Shown piece after piece: positions 55,124-63,272 of a DNA stretch of 64,000 bases (positions are counted from its first letter, which is position 1; every line of letters starts with the position of its first letter). This stretch comes from Deltaproteobacteria bacterium (lineage in GTDB: Bacteria > Desulfobacterota > Desulfobacteria > Desulfobacterales > UBA2156). The DNA lies in the NCBI GenBank assembly GCA_019309485.1, contig JAFDGC010000005.1, forward strand, positions 84,596 to 148,595. Reading direction: 5' to 3'. The translations under genes were made by a program, and so were the position numbers. The notes beneath the pieces were generated by a model, which made no database searches, was not told where the DNA came from, and saw nothing but the letters and a program-made list of their open reading frames with translations.

Positions 55124-56221
55124 TTATGCGTCCAGCATGTTGTAAAGGAAACGGGCGGCGTCAGGGGCGCCAGAGGGCCGGCTGTGCATTTTTTCCACGG
55201 AGCCGATCCATTCTTCGAGGCCGCGGATCCAATCCCCCGCATAAAACGCGTCCATTTGAATCATGCGCCCGGCCATCCGGTTTTGGATGAAACGGGTCAA
55301 GATCAAAGATTCGGGAAATCCGGGCCGGGGAATAAACCCGAAAGGAACCCCGGCGCTGTAAACTTCCGCAATGGTGCTGTAACCGGCCTTTCCGATCACC
55401 GCATCCGCGGCATGGACCAGATCCGGATGATAGAAATCGCTTTCATGGGGAAGGAGCCACAAATTGTCCAGCCGTTGCGGTGCGTGATTTCCCCCTGGAA
55501 TGACAAAGCGAATCCCTTCGGCGTCTTTGAGCCGATGAAAAACAGGAACGGCATCCGGGATGCCGCCCAAAGTGATGAGGACCAGGGGTGTGTCCCCGGG
55601 AACCTCCAACCGCTGCCGAACGGTTTTTCGATGGGACCGGGGTTTCCGGGAAATGGGAGAAAGGGTGACGCATCCGTTTTTCGGCGCACAGATCGGCTCG
55701 GTCTGGATCCGGTAATCCGCTGCATCGAACCACCGTGAGAGATAATCGATATGGTGCCGGATCTTTTTTGAAAAACCGGGGTATCCGGCATACAGCCAGT
55801 CCCAGGTGAAGTTTTCCACCAGCACCGAAGGGATGTCGGCGCGTTTGGCCGCCGCGATGCCCAAAGGGGAGATGTCGCAAAGCACCGTCAGGCAGTCCAG
55901 ATCCCGGAGTGTTGCGGCCAGGACTTCCACGCGGGAAGGGTCGAAGGGAAGAAACGCATCCAGCAGACTCTCGGTCTCATCCAGGTCTTCCAGAAACGGA
56001 GAGCGTTGCACAAAACCCACATCGGTGATGGTTTCATGATAAGAGAAGCACTCTGAAAGAGGAAATTCGAAAAACCAGGACGGCACGGTGGTGAACAGAT
56101 GGAAATGAAAGGCGTCGTCCTTTTCCAGCAGCCGTTCCAGCACCGCCGTGACACGGGCGGCATGGCCGAATCCGTGGGCCGAGATGAAACAGGCCAGGTG
56201 CTTTTTGTTGCGGCGTTCCAT
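55124..56221 (-). CDS. MurG/GT28-like glycosyltransferase
   Basis: 365 residues from the ATG at 56221, ten bases after the thioesterase stop. GT-B fold pattern: ACFISAHGFGHAARVTAVLERLL at the N-terminus, PLVLITLGGIPDAVPVFHRL in the middle and the C-terminal donor-site region ADAVIGKAGYSTIAEVYSAGVPFGFIPRPGFPES (GGxGT-like). This resembles UDP-GlcNAc:undecaprenyl-type transferases and an uncharacterised group near L-arabinokinase. Donor and acceptor are unknown. Confidence 0.82.
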   Translation of the reverse strand: MERRNKKHLACFISAHGFGHAARVTAVLERLLEKDDAFHFHLFTTVPSWFFEFPLSECFSYHETITDVGFVQRSPFLEDLDETESLLDAFLPFDPSRVEVLAATLRDLDCLTVLCDISPLGIAAAKRADIPSVLVENFTWDWLYAGYPGFSKKIRHHIDYLSRWFDAADYRIQTEPICAPKNGCVTLSPISRKPRSHRKTVRQRLEVPGDTPLVLITLGGIPDAVPVFHRLKDAEGIRFVIPGGNHAPQRLDNLWLLPHESDFYHPDLVHAADAVIGKAGYSTIAEVYSAGVPFGFIPRPGFPESLILTRFIQNRMAGRMIQMDAFYAGDWIRGLEEWIGSVEKMHSRPSGAPDAARFLYNMLDA

Positions 56222-56231
56222 TTTCACGTTT

Positions 56232-56765
56232 CTATATCGGCCCGATGAGGGGTTCGAAATCCTTGAGAAGCGCCTCATCCAGGATCCCTATCTTCCGGGA
56301 CAGCTTGGGAGAGATCAATGCAAAGACGGCCTTTGACCGGGCACAAATCTCACCTGAAGGGTTCAGAAGGCGGCCTTCCATGATCGCCTCCCGTTCACCC
56401 GTCCGCTCGTGTATCCGGCCCTGCAACTGGAGTCTTTCGCCGATAAAAACCTGCTTGAGAAAATCCACGGTCATGGTCTTGGTCAGAATCACTTTTTTGA
56501 AAAGATAGATGGCGCTCCAGCTCATGATTTCATCGAGCAGCGTGGAGATGACGCCCCCGTGTACCAGATTGTCCCATCCGCAAAGATGCTCCGGAACCGT
56601 CACCCGAGAAAAGACCGCTCGGTCGTCGGTAAAAAAGGTCATCTTCAATCCGTAAGGATTTTTCGGGCTGCACCCGAAGCATTTGTGATTGCCGGGATTG
56701 TAAAGCGGCTTGAGACCGGCTGCTTCGGCCTCGGTTTCGATACCGTTGATTTGAAACGATTCCAT
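56232..56765 (-). CDS. Hotdog-fold thioesterase, PaaI family
   Basis: 177 residues from the ATG at 56765, preceded by AAGGAGCAGGG; the longer start at 56795 lacks a ribosome site. Motifs: HKCFGCSPKNPYGLKM, then WDNLVHGGVISTLLDEIMSW (the HGG-x12-D signature of PaaI/4HBT thioesterases) and TMTVDFLKQVFIGERLQLQGRI. It would hydrolyse an acyl-CoA thioester. Divergent from arsR. Confidence 0.9.
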   Translation of the reverse strand: MESFQINGIETEAEAAGLKPLYNPGNHKCFGCSPKNPYGLKMTFFTDDRAVFSRVTVPEHLCGWDNLVHGGVISTLLDEIMSWSAIYLFKKVILTKTMTVDFLKQVFIGERLQLQGRIHERTGEREAIMEGRLLNPSGEICARSKAVFALISPKLSRKIGILDEALLKDFEPLIGPI

Positions 56766-56854
56766 CCCTGCTCCTTTTTCTGAGAAATGCGTCATATTTT
56801 CACAAGCCGGGCGGCGTTGTCCACAGGGAATTCTTCAAAGCCACAAAATACCCC

Positions 56855-56883
56855 TTGACATCCGACGATAAAGTGGATAACGA
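56855..56883 (+). promoter_or_regulatory. Candidate arsR promoter
   Basis: TTGACA (56855-56860), 17 bases, then TAACGA (56878-56883), directly before the start at 56892. The close TTCGAA and TGTCGA repeats over the start may be an ArsR operator. Confidence 0.45.
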
Positions 56884-56891
56884 TTCGAATT

Positions 56892-57218
56892 ATGTCGAAC
56901 AATCGAGATGATGACATCGAATGGTTTGCCGAAATCTTCAAGGCCCTTTCCAACCCAAATCGGCTGAAGATTTTTTTACGGCTAATCACCTGCTGCCCTC
57001 CGGGAACGATCATGAACATCGACCCGGATCACTGCGAAAAAGGGTGCGCCTGTGTCGGGGAGTTGGGGCAGGATCTGGAGATTGTGCCATCAACATTGTC
57101 TCATCATATCAAAGAATTGCGCCGTGCAGGGCTGATTCGCATGCAACGGCGGGGGCAAAAAGTCGACTGCTTTATCGATCCGGAAACCCTGAAGGCGGTG
57201 AAGAACTTTTTTTCGTAA
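56892..57218 (+). CDS. arsR: ArsR-family metalloregulator
   Basis: 108 residues. Winged helix: FKALSNPNRLKIFLRLI, GELGQDLEIVPSTLSHHIKEL and GLIRMQRRGQKVDCFI. Cysteines in LITCCPPG and DHCEKGCACVGEL, next to the DNA-recognition helix, are likely As(III)/Sb(III) ligands. It would repress itself and the arsM-like gene 102 bases downstream until arsenite is bound. Confidence 0.92.
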   Translation: MSNNRDDDIEWFAEIFKALSNPNRLKIFLRLITCCPPGTIMNIDPDHCEKGCACVGELGQDLEIVPSTLSHHIKELRRAGLIRMQRRGQKVDCFIDPETLKAVKNFFS

Positions 57219-57320
57219 AAATATGGAGACTTTTTTTCAGCCGCAAAATTCGATATTTTTCGAAAGTTCAAATCATTTGGAATAAAAACGATTAACAAAG
57301 AACACCCAAAGGAGGAACGG

Positions 57321-58177
57321 ATGTCTGTTCAGGATCAGGAAAAAGTGCGTAGAAGCGTTCGAGAAAAGTACGGCCGTATCGCCGGCAGCGGAAAAACGGG
57401 GTGCGGGAAAGATCCGGCACTGCCTTGCTGTGACGTTTTAACGGGAGACTCGGGGATATCTTGCTGCGGGAATCCGGAAGGGAGTCCGGAACAATTGTCC
57501 CAGTTGATGGGTTATACGAATGAGGAGTTGTGCGGCGTGCCGGAAGGCGCCAACCTGGGATTGGGCTGCGGAAATCCCCTGGCCCTGGCCTCCCTGAGAC
57601 CTGGGGAAACGGTCCTGGACCTGGGTGCCGGCGGCGGATTCGACGCCTTCCTTGCGGCCCGTCAGGTGGGGGATGGACATGACCCCTGAAATGGTCGCAA
57701 AGGCCAGGGGCAACGCCGAAAAAGCAGGCGTCAAAAACGTCGAATTCCGCCTGGGGGAAATCGAACATCTCCCGGTGGCCGACAATACGGTGGACGTTAT
57801 TTTGTCCAACTGCGTGATCAATCTTTCCCCGGACAAGGCCGCGGTCTTTAAGGAAGCCTTCCGGGTGCTCAAACCGGGAGGGCGCCTGGCGGTTTCGGAC
57901 GTGGTGGCAACAGCGGAACTTCCTTTCGGACGTGGTGGCAACAGCGGAACTTCCAGATGAAATCCGAAAGGATATGGCCCTGGTGGCATCCTGCATCGGT
58001 GGCGCCGCCACCCGGGAGGCACTCCAGGCGATGCTTGCCGAAGCCGGGTTTGAAAAGATCCGGATTACGCCCAAGACGGAAAGCCGGGAACTCATCCGCC
58101 AGTGGGATCCGGACTCCGACGACGCCATCGCCGATTATGTGGTTTCGGCGTATATCGAGGCGGTAAAACCTGGATAG
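57321..58177 (+). pseudogene. arsM: Arsenite methyltransferase gene, broken by two frameshifts
   Basis: AAGGAGG before the ATG at 57321. The product is in three frames: MSVQDQEKVRRSVREKYG to FLAARQVG (to about 57672), [19 protein letters not shown] to [10 protein letters not shown], then [18 protein letters not shown] to the stop at 58177. All three As-binding cysteines of ArsM remain (in [17 protein letters not shown] and VASCIGG). The first break looks like a loss of about 20 bases after QVG; the second is an exact 31-bp tandem duplication at 57893-57954. A functional full protein is not expected unless these are sequencing errors. Confidence 0.9.
57893..57954 (+). repeat. Perfect 31-bp tandem duplication in arsM
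   Basis: Bases 57893-57923 and 57924-57954 are identical (each begins TTTCGGACGTGG and ends GGAACTTCC). Deleting one copy joins [10 protein letters not shown] in frame to [10 protein letters not shown]. Confidence 0.95.
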
Positions 58178-58316
58178 TCAGAGCGGCTTTAATGCGTTAA
58201 GACGACATTGTTTTATAATTTTTTTTCTGATAGAGGTTTAAGTGGCGATCGAAATAAAGCGATCGATTCTCTTTCCGAGACAACTCCGGGTCTGCGGCGT
58301 GATGTAAGGGACTTGG

Positions 58317-61300
58317 ATGATCCGACTCGAAGATCTTCGACCCAATGCCAGTGTTCGCGGCCTGCTTCCAGACTGCCTGGCAACGGTGGTCAGCGTCCAG
58401 TGGTTCGGTACGGAAGCCCTCGAGCTCACGTACAAAACACCCGACGGCAAAGTCGCCAATCAACTGCTTTATCGAGATGACGAGCCGCGCCTCGATATCA
58501 TCGAAAAAGGCCGCCCCTGGAGTTTTGACGGCGACGGCGCCCTTTTTCGCCTGGCTTCCGAAGCCCATCGCATCCGATTAGCCCACCTGTTTGACCCTGT
58601 TTTAGCCGTCCACACCTCTCTCGTGGAGCCCCTGCCCCATCAAATCACCGCGGTTTACGGAAGTATGCTTCCCAGGCAGCCGCTGCGGTTTCTCCTGGCG
58701 GATGATCCAGGCGCCGGCAAAACCATCATGGCCGGCCTTTTAATGAAAGAACTGATCACCCGCGGCGATTTACACCGCTGCCTTGTCGTATGTCCCGGAA
58801 GCCTCGCCGAACAATGGCAGGATGAACTTTACCGGCGTTTCCAGCTTCCGTTCGAAATTCTCACCAATGACAAATTGGAATCCGCCCGCACCGGCAACTG
58901 GTTTTTAGAAACGAACCTTGTGATTGCCCGTCTCGACAAGCTTTCGCGCAACGAAGATGTTCAGGCCAAGCTCATGGTACCGGATTGCCGTTGGGACCTC
59001 ATTGTCTGCGATGAAGCGCACAAAATGTCCGCCACTTTTTACGGGGGTGAAGTCAAGTATACCAAAAGGTACAAACTCGGCCAGCTCCTTTCCACGCTCA
59101 CCCGGCACTTTCTCCTGATGACCGCCACCCCCCACAATGGGAAGGAAGAGGACTTTCAGCTTTTCATGGCGCTGATCGACGGGGACCGTTTCGAAGGAAG
59201 GTTTCGGGACGGTGTCCATACGGCGGATGTCTCGGATCTCATGCGCCGAATGGTGAAAGAGAGCCTGGTCAAGTTCGACGGCAGGCCCCTCTTTCCGGAG
59301 CGCATGGCCTACACCGTTCCCTATAGACTTTCGGGGATCGAGGCACAGCTTTACAAAGACGTCACGGATTATGTCCGACAGGAATTCAACCGTGCCGAAG
59401 CACTGACAAACGACAAGCGCGCAGGGACCGTCGGTTTTGCGCTGACCATTCTTCAGCGCCGCCTGGCCTCATCCCCCGAGGCGATCTACCAGTCCCTGCG
59501 CCGGCGCCGGGAACGTCTGGAAAGTCGACTCCGGGAGCTGGAATTGCTTCAACGCGGATCTCAGCCGCCCCAAATCTTTCCCACCACAAAGACAATCGAT
59601 GCCGAAGATCTGGAGGACCTCGAAGATGCCCCGGACAATGAAGTGGAAGCAACCGAAGGGGAAATCCTCGACGAGGCCACCGCCGCCCGCACAATCGTCG
59701 AACTCAAAGCGGAAATCGACACGTTAAAAAGCCTGGAATCCCTTGCCTTGACGGTTCGCCAAAGCGGTCAAGACAAAAAGTGGCAGGAGCTTTCCAATTT
59801 GTTGTGCGAAATATTTTCACCGGCCGCGTTTTCCCACTGCGTATCCGAAGGCACCCTGCCCTACGGCGCGGGACCGATCCCGAAGCCCACCCCGAGCCCC
59901 CGCCAAAAACTGGTTGTTTTCACCGAACACAAGGACACATTGAACTACCTTAAAACCCGGATATCAACGTTTCTGGGACGAGAAGACGCCCTGGTCGTCA
60001 TTCACGGCAGCATGGGACGCGAGGAACGCATGAAGGCCCAGGAAGCGTTCCGCCATGATCCGCAAGTACAGATTCTTTTGGCCACCGATGCGGCCGGCGA
60101 AGGGATCAACCTCCAGCGGGCCCATCTCATGATCAATTACGACCTCCCCTGGAATCCCAACCGCATCGAACAGCGCTTCGGCCGCATTCACCGTATCGGC
60201 CAAACGGAAGTCTGCCATCTCTGGAACCTGGTGGCCCAAGAGACCCGGGAAGGGGATGTCTACCGCACCCTTCTCGACAAGCTGGAAGAGGCCCGACAGG
60301 CTTTGGGCGGACAGGTATTTAATGTGCTTGGAAAGCTTCAATTCGACGGCCGTCCTTTACGGGAACTTCTCGTCGAAGCCATCCGCTATGGGGAGCGGCC
60401 GGATGTGCGCGCACGCCTGAATCAGATCATCATCGATACCGTCGACTGCGATCAACTCCGGGAACTCCTGGAAGAACGCGCCCTGGTGCGCGAAGCCATG
60501 GACACCCGCCGTGTCCGGCGCATCCGGGAGGACATGGAGCGCGCAGAAGCCCGGCGCCTGCAGCCCCACTATATCGAATCCTTTTTCCTCGAGGCCTTTA
60601 AGCGCCTGGGCGGAACCGCCAAACAGCGGGAACCCCGCCGTTACGAGATCACCCATGTACCCGCCGCCGTGAGAAGCCGGGATCGCCTCATAGGCATCGG
60701 GGAGCCCGTTTTATCCCGTTACGAACGCATTACCTTCGAAAAAGACCTTGTGGCCCCCCAGGGACAGCCCTTGGCCGCCTTTGTTTGTCCCGGGCACCCC
60801 CTGCTGGATGCCGTCATCGATCTGACCTTGGAGCGGCACCGGGACCTTCTCAAACGCGGTACCGTTTTGGTGGATGAAATGGATTCAGGGACTCAGCCGC
60901 GGGTGTTGTTCTACCTGGAGCACGCCATCCAGGATGCAAACCTCACCCGATCCGGAGAGCGGCGCACCCTCTCCCGGCAGATGCATTATGAGGAACTTTC
61001 CGCCGACGGCACCCTTCACCATGTCCAGTATGCCCCCTATCTCGATTTCAGGCCGTTAAAAGAAGATGAGCCTTCCATCGAAGATTTTATGGATCGACCC
61101 GAATGTGCCTGGATTCATCGGGATTTGGAACAGGAGGCCCTCCGCCATGCGGTAACCCACGTGGTTCCCGGGCATCTGCGCGAGGTGCGCGAAAAAAGAC
61201 TGGCCCTGATCGCCAAAACCGAGGCGGCGGTGAAAGAACGCCTCACCAAAGAAATCACCTATTGGGACCACCGGGCGGAACAGCTCAAGCTGGAAGAGCA

Positions 61301-61895
61301 AGCCGGGAGGTCCAATGCCAGACTCAATTCCCGGGAAGCCCGAAAACGGGCGGATCTCTTACAGGCAAGGCTCCAGAATCGGCTGGAAGAATTGAAACGC
61401 GAAGGGCAGATCTCCCCGTTGCCGCCGGTCATCCTCGGTGGCCTCCTGGTGGTCCCCGCGGGTCTTGTGAGGGCGGTCCAGGGGCTTCCATCCCAAGTCA
61501 CCTTGAGTCCCACCGATACACAGGCATCGGCTGCAAAGGCCCGCGCCATTATCATGGAAACGGAGCGCCGCCTCGGCTTCGAGCCCATCGACCGGGAAAC
61601 GGAAAGGCTCGGTTACGATATCGAAAGCCGAGACCCGTCCACGGGAAAGCTGCGATTCATCGAGGTCAAGGGCCGCGTCTCGGGTGCCGACACCATTACG
61701 GTGACCAAAAACGAGATCCTCTACTCTCTCAACAAACCCGACGATTTCATCCTGGCCATTGTCGAGTTTTTCAACGGCGGCCGACACCGGGTACGCTACA
61801 TTCGCCGCCCGTTCCACCGAGAGCCGGATTTCGGGGTGACAAGCGTGAACTACAACTTTGCTGAACTTCTCGCCCGTGCGGAAGTGCCATCCTAA
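58317..61895 (+). CDS. SNF2/DEAD helicase with C-terminal DUF3883, DrmD-like
   Basis: 1192 residues. Helicase motif I: LLADDPGAGKTIMAG (about 127-140); DEAH box VCDEAHKM (about 231-237); motif III LMTATPHNGKEEDF; second RecA domain with LATDAAGEGINLQRAHLMI and WNPNRIEQRFGRIHRIGQ. The C-terminus holds a DUF3883 (PD-(D/E)XK-like) region: ERLGYDIESRDPSTGKLRFIEVKG. This layout matches DrmD of class 1 DISARM and helicases of related defence systems. AAGGG six bases before the ATG. The downstream DUF1156 methyltransferase supports a defence role; the rest of the system lies beyond the window. Confidence 0.88.
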   Translation: MIRLEDLRPNASVRGLLPDCLATVVSVQWFGTEALELTYKTPDGKVANQLLYRDDEPRLDIIEKGRPWSFDGDGALFRLASEAHRIRLAHLFDPVLAVHTSLVEPLPHQITAVYGSMLPRQPLRFLLADDPGAGKTIMAGLLMKELITRGDLHRCLVVCPGSLAEQWQDELYRRFQLPFEILTNDKLESARTGNWFLETNLVIARLDKLSRNEDVQAKLMVPDCRWDLIVCDEAHKMSATFYGGEVKYTKRYKLGQLLSTLTRHFLLMTATPHNGKEEDFQLFMALIDGDRFEGRFRDGVHTADVSDLMRRMVKESLVKFDGRPLFPERMAYTVPYRLSGIEAQLYKDVTDYVRQEFNRAEALTNDKRAGTVGFALTILQRRLASSPEAIYQSLRRRRERLESRLRELELLQRGSQPPQIFPTTKTIDAEDLEDLEDAPDNEVEATEGEILDEATAARTIVELKAEIDTLKSLESLALTVRQSGQDKKWQELSNLLCEIFSPAAFSHCVSEGTLPYGAGPIPKPTPSPRQKLVVFTEHKDTLNYLKTRISTFLGREDALVVIHGSMGREERMKAQEAFRHDPQVQILLATDAAGEGINLQRAHLMINYDLPWNPNRIEQRFGRIHRIGQTEVCHLWNLVAQETREGDVYRTLLDKLEEARQALGGQVFNVLGKLQFDGRPLRELLVEAIRYGERPDVRARLNQIIIDTVDCDQLRELLEERALVREAMDTRRVRRIREDMERAEARRLQPHYIESFFLEAFKRLGGTAKQREPRRYEITHVPAAVRSRDRLIGIGEPVLSRYERITFEKDLVAPQGQPLAAFVCPGHPLLDAVIDLTLERHRDLLKRGTVLVDEMDSGTQPRVLFYLEHAIQDANLTRSGERRTLSRQMHYEELSADGTLHHVQYAPYLDFRPLKEDEPSIEDFMDRPECAWIHRDLEQEALRHAVTHVVPGHLREVREKRLALIAKTEAAVKERLTKEITYWDHRAEQLKLEEQAGRSNARLNSREARKRADLLQARLQNRLEELKREGQISPLPPVILGGLLVVPAGLVRAVQGLPSQVTLSPTDTQASAAKARAIIMETERRLGFEPIDRETERLGYDIESRDPSTGKLRFIEVKGRVSGADTITVTKNEILYSLNKPDDFILAIVEFFNGGRHRVRYIRRPFHREPDFGVTSVNYNFAELLARAEVPS

Positions 61896-61915
61896 TCAAA
61901 ATGAGGCCTTTTTCG

Positions 61916-61950
61916 TTGACAAAGTTATTCATAGTATCATAATGATACTA
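61916..61950 (+). promoter_or_regulatory. mqsR promoter with palindromic operator
   Basis: TTGACA (61916-61921), 16 bases, CATAAT (61938-61943). A perfect palindrome TAGTATCAT-A-ATGATACTA (61932-61950) overlaps the -10, a fitting operator for the MqsA antitoxin. It is a separate promoter for the toxin module inside the defence gene series. Confidence 0.75.
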
Positions 61951-61968
61951 ATCATGGCGACATTCTGA

Positions 61969-62298
61969 ATGGAAAAGCGAAGACCCCATTATCCGCTGGA
62001 AACGTTTAAAAGGCTTTTTTTCTCTGAACGATCACGAATCATCACCCAAACAGCTCGAGAAGGTGCCGTCACCATGGGGTACATGGATGATGATGATATT
62101 ATGGCTGTAATCAGTCGATTGGGAACAAAACAATTTGTGAAATCCATGACGACCTATAAAAATCATAGAATCTGGCAAGATGTCTATCAGTACGAGGATG
62201 AAAACGACAACATCCTGTATATCAAGGTACAATTATCTTCAGACTATAAAAAGGCGATCTTGGTTCAGATGAAAAAGCATGAAGGGAGCGATGAGTAA
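61969..62298 (+). CDS. mqsR: MqsR-family toxin (mRNA interferase)
   Basis: 109 residues. Matches MqsR along its length: MEKRRPHYPLETFKRLF, DDDIMAVISRLGTKQFVKSM, TTYKNHRIWQDVYQY and LYIKVQLSS. The three residues needed for cleavage in E. coli MqsR (lysine in FxKSMTTY, glutamine in IWQDVY, tyrosine before the IKV strand) are all present. It would cut mRNA at GC-containing sites. First gene of a toxin-antitoxin-chaperone module, lower in GC than the helicase before it. Confidence 0.88.
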   Translation: MEKRRPHYPLETFKRLFFSERSRIITQTAREGAVTMGYMDDDDIMAVISRLGTKQFVKSMTTYKNHRIWQDVYQYEDENDNILYIKVQLSSDYKKAILVQMKKHEGSDE

Positions 62299-62830
62299 CA
62301 TGAAACCCAGAAGATGTCCTATTTGCGGTGCCGGCATTTTAAAAAAACGGATCGAAAACGAAACATTCGTATACAAAGGGAAACAGATCACCATTCCCAA
62401 CTACATCACCCATGCTTGCAACGAATGTGGAGAAGCCATCGTGGATCCCGTAACCTTGAAAGAATCGGGAAAACAGTTGAAAGAATTTAAAAGAGAAGTG
62501 GACGGCCTTCTTACCGGAGCACAAATCAAAGCGATTCGCCGGAAACTGGGGATGACCCAGGAAGAATTGGCCGAGATCATCGGCGGCGGGTTAAAAAGTG
62601 TGGCGCGCTATGAGTCCGGAAAAATCTGTCAGAGCAAAGGAATGGATAACCTGCTTCGTATTCTGGACGCTTATCCGGAAACGCTGAAGGTGATCCAGAA
62701 AAACAAAAGATCCGACAAAAGCTTTGCACAGATTATCAATATTGAGGTTGAAAGAAATAAGCGAAACTATCGGATTCGAGAAGAAACCTTTTCAACCGGC
62801 GAATCTGGGGAGACGGCTTATGGAATATAG
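62291..62830 (+). CDS. mqsA: MqsA-family antitoxin with C-terminal extension
   Basis: 179 residues from ATG 62291 (GAAGGGAG before it; overlaps mqsR by eight bases; ATG 62300 possible). Zinc-binding N-terminus: CPICGAG and ACNECGEAIVDP; HTH C-terminal domain: LGMTQEELAEIIGGG, LKSVARYESGKICQS and LLRILDAYPETLKVI, as in E. coli MqsA. About 43 residues follow (KNKRSDKSFAQIINIEV to TAYGI) that E. coli MqsA lacks. This is the expected place of a chaperone-addiction segment. Confidence 0.88.
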   Translation: MSNMKPRRCPICGAGILKKRIENETFVYKGKQITIPNYITHACNECGEAIVDPVTLKESGKQLKEFKREVDGLLTGAQIKAIRRKLGMTQEELAEIIGGGLKSVARYESGKICQSKGMDNLLRILDAYPETLKVIQKNKRSDKSFAQIINIEVERNKRNYRIREETFSTGESGETAYGI

Positions 62831-63272
62831 CTTTGAAATCAAAAGGATTCGGCTCACCGAGGCCCATTTCTCCATTGTTCCCCAATTCAAAAACCCAAAG
62901 GAAAAACCGATAGAAATCATCAGCAATGTGAATGTAAAATACGATAAAGTTGAAAATGGAATACATGTAGTGATTTCGATCTCGTCCGATTCTGATAAAC
63001 AGCCGTTTCGATTCTCTGTTTCTTGGGAAGGGTTATTCGCCTTTGCCAAAATGCCTGCGGAAAAGGAAATCGACCGAATCGCTCAAATTAATTGTGCGGC
63101 TATCATTTTTCCATACGCCCGTGAGTCCGTAGCTGACCTGACAAGACGCGCCAACATGCCGCCTTTGAATTTATCCCCCTTTAATTTTGTTGCCATGTAT
63201 GATGAAAAAAAGAAATCCGTTTCCAAAACCGCTTCCTTAAAGGCCCGCAAACGAAGCAAAACCAGACCATGA
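62820..63272 (+). CDS. SecB-like chaperone of a toxin-antitoxin-chaperone system
   Basis: 150 residues from ATG 62820, overlapping mqsA by 11 bases, with GGGGAG in front. SecB-like features: [61 protein letters not shown] and [16 protein letters not shown]. In TAC systems such chaperones stabilise the antitoxin and may also assist export. Its stop overlaps the methyltransferase start by four bases. Confidence 0.85.
   Translation: MEYSFEIKRIRLTEAHFSIVPQFKNPKEKPIEIISNVNVKYDKVENGIHVVISISSDSDKQPFRFSVSWEGLFAFAKMPAEKEIDRIAQINCAAIIFPYARESVADLTRRANMPPLNLSPFNFVAMYDEKKKSVSKTASLKARKRSKTRP

Noticed and set aside
57321-58177. Programmed frameshifting in arsM
   Set aside because: No slippery sequence is seen; a missing linker and an exact tandem duplication explain both shifts.
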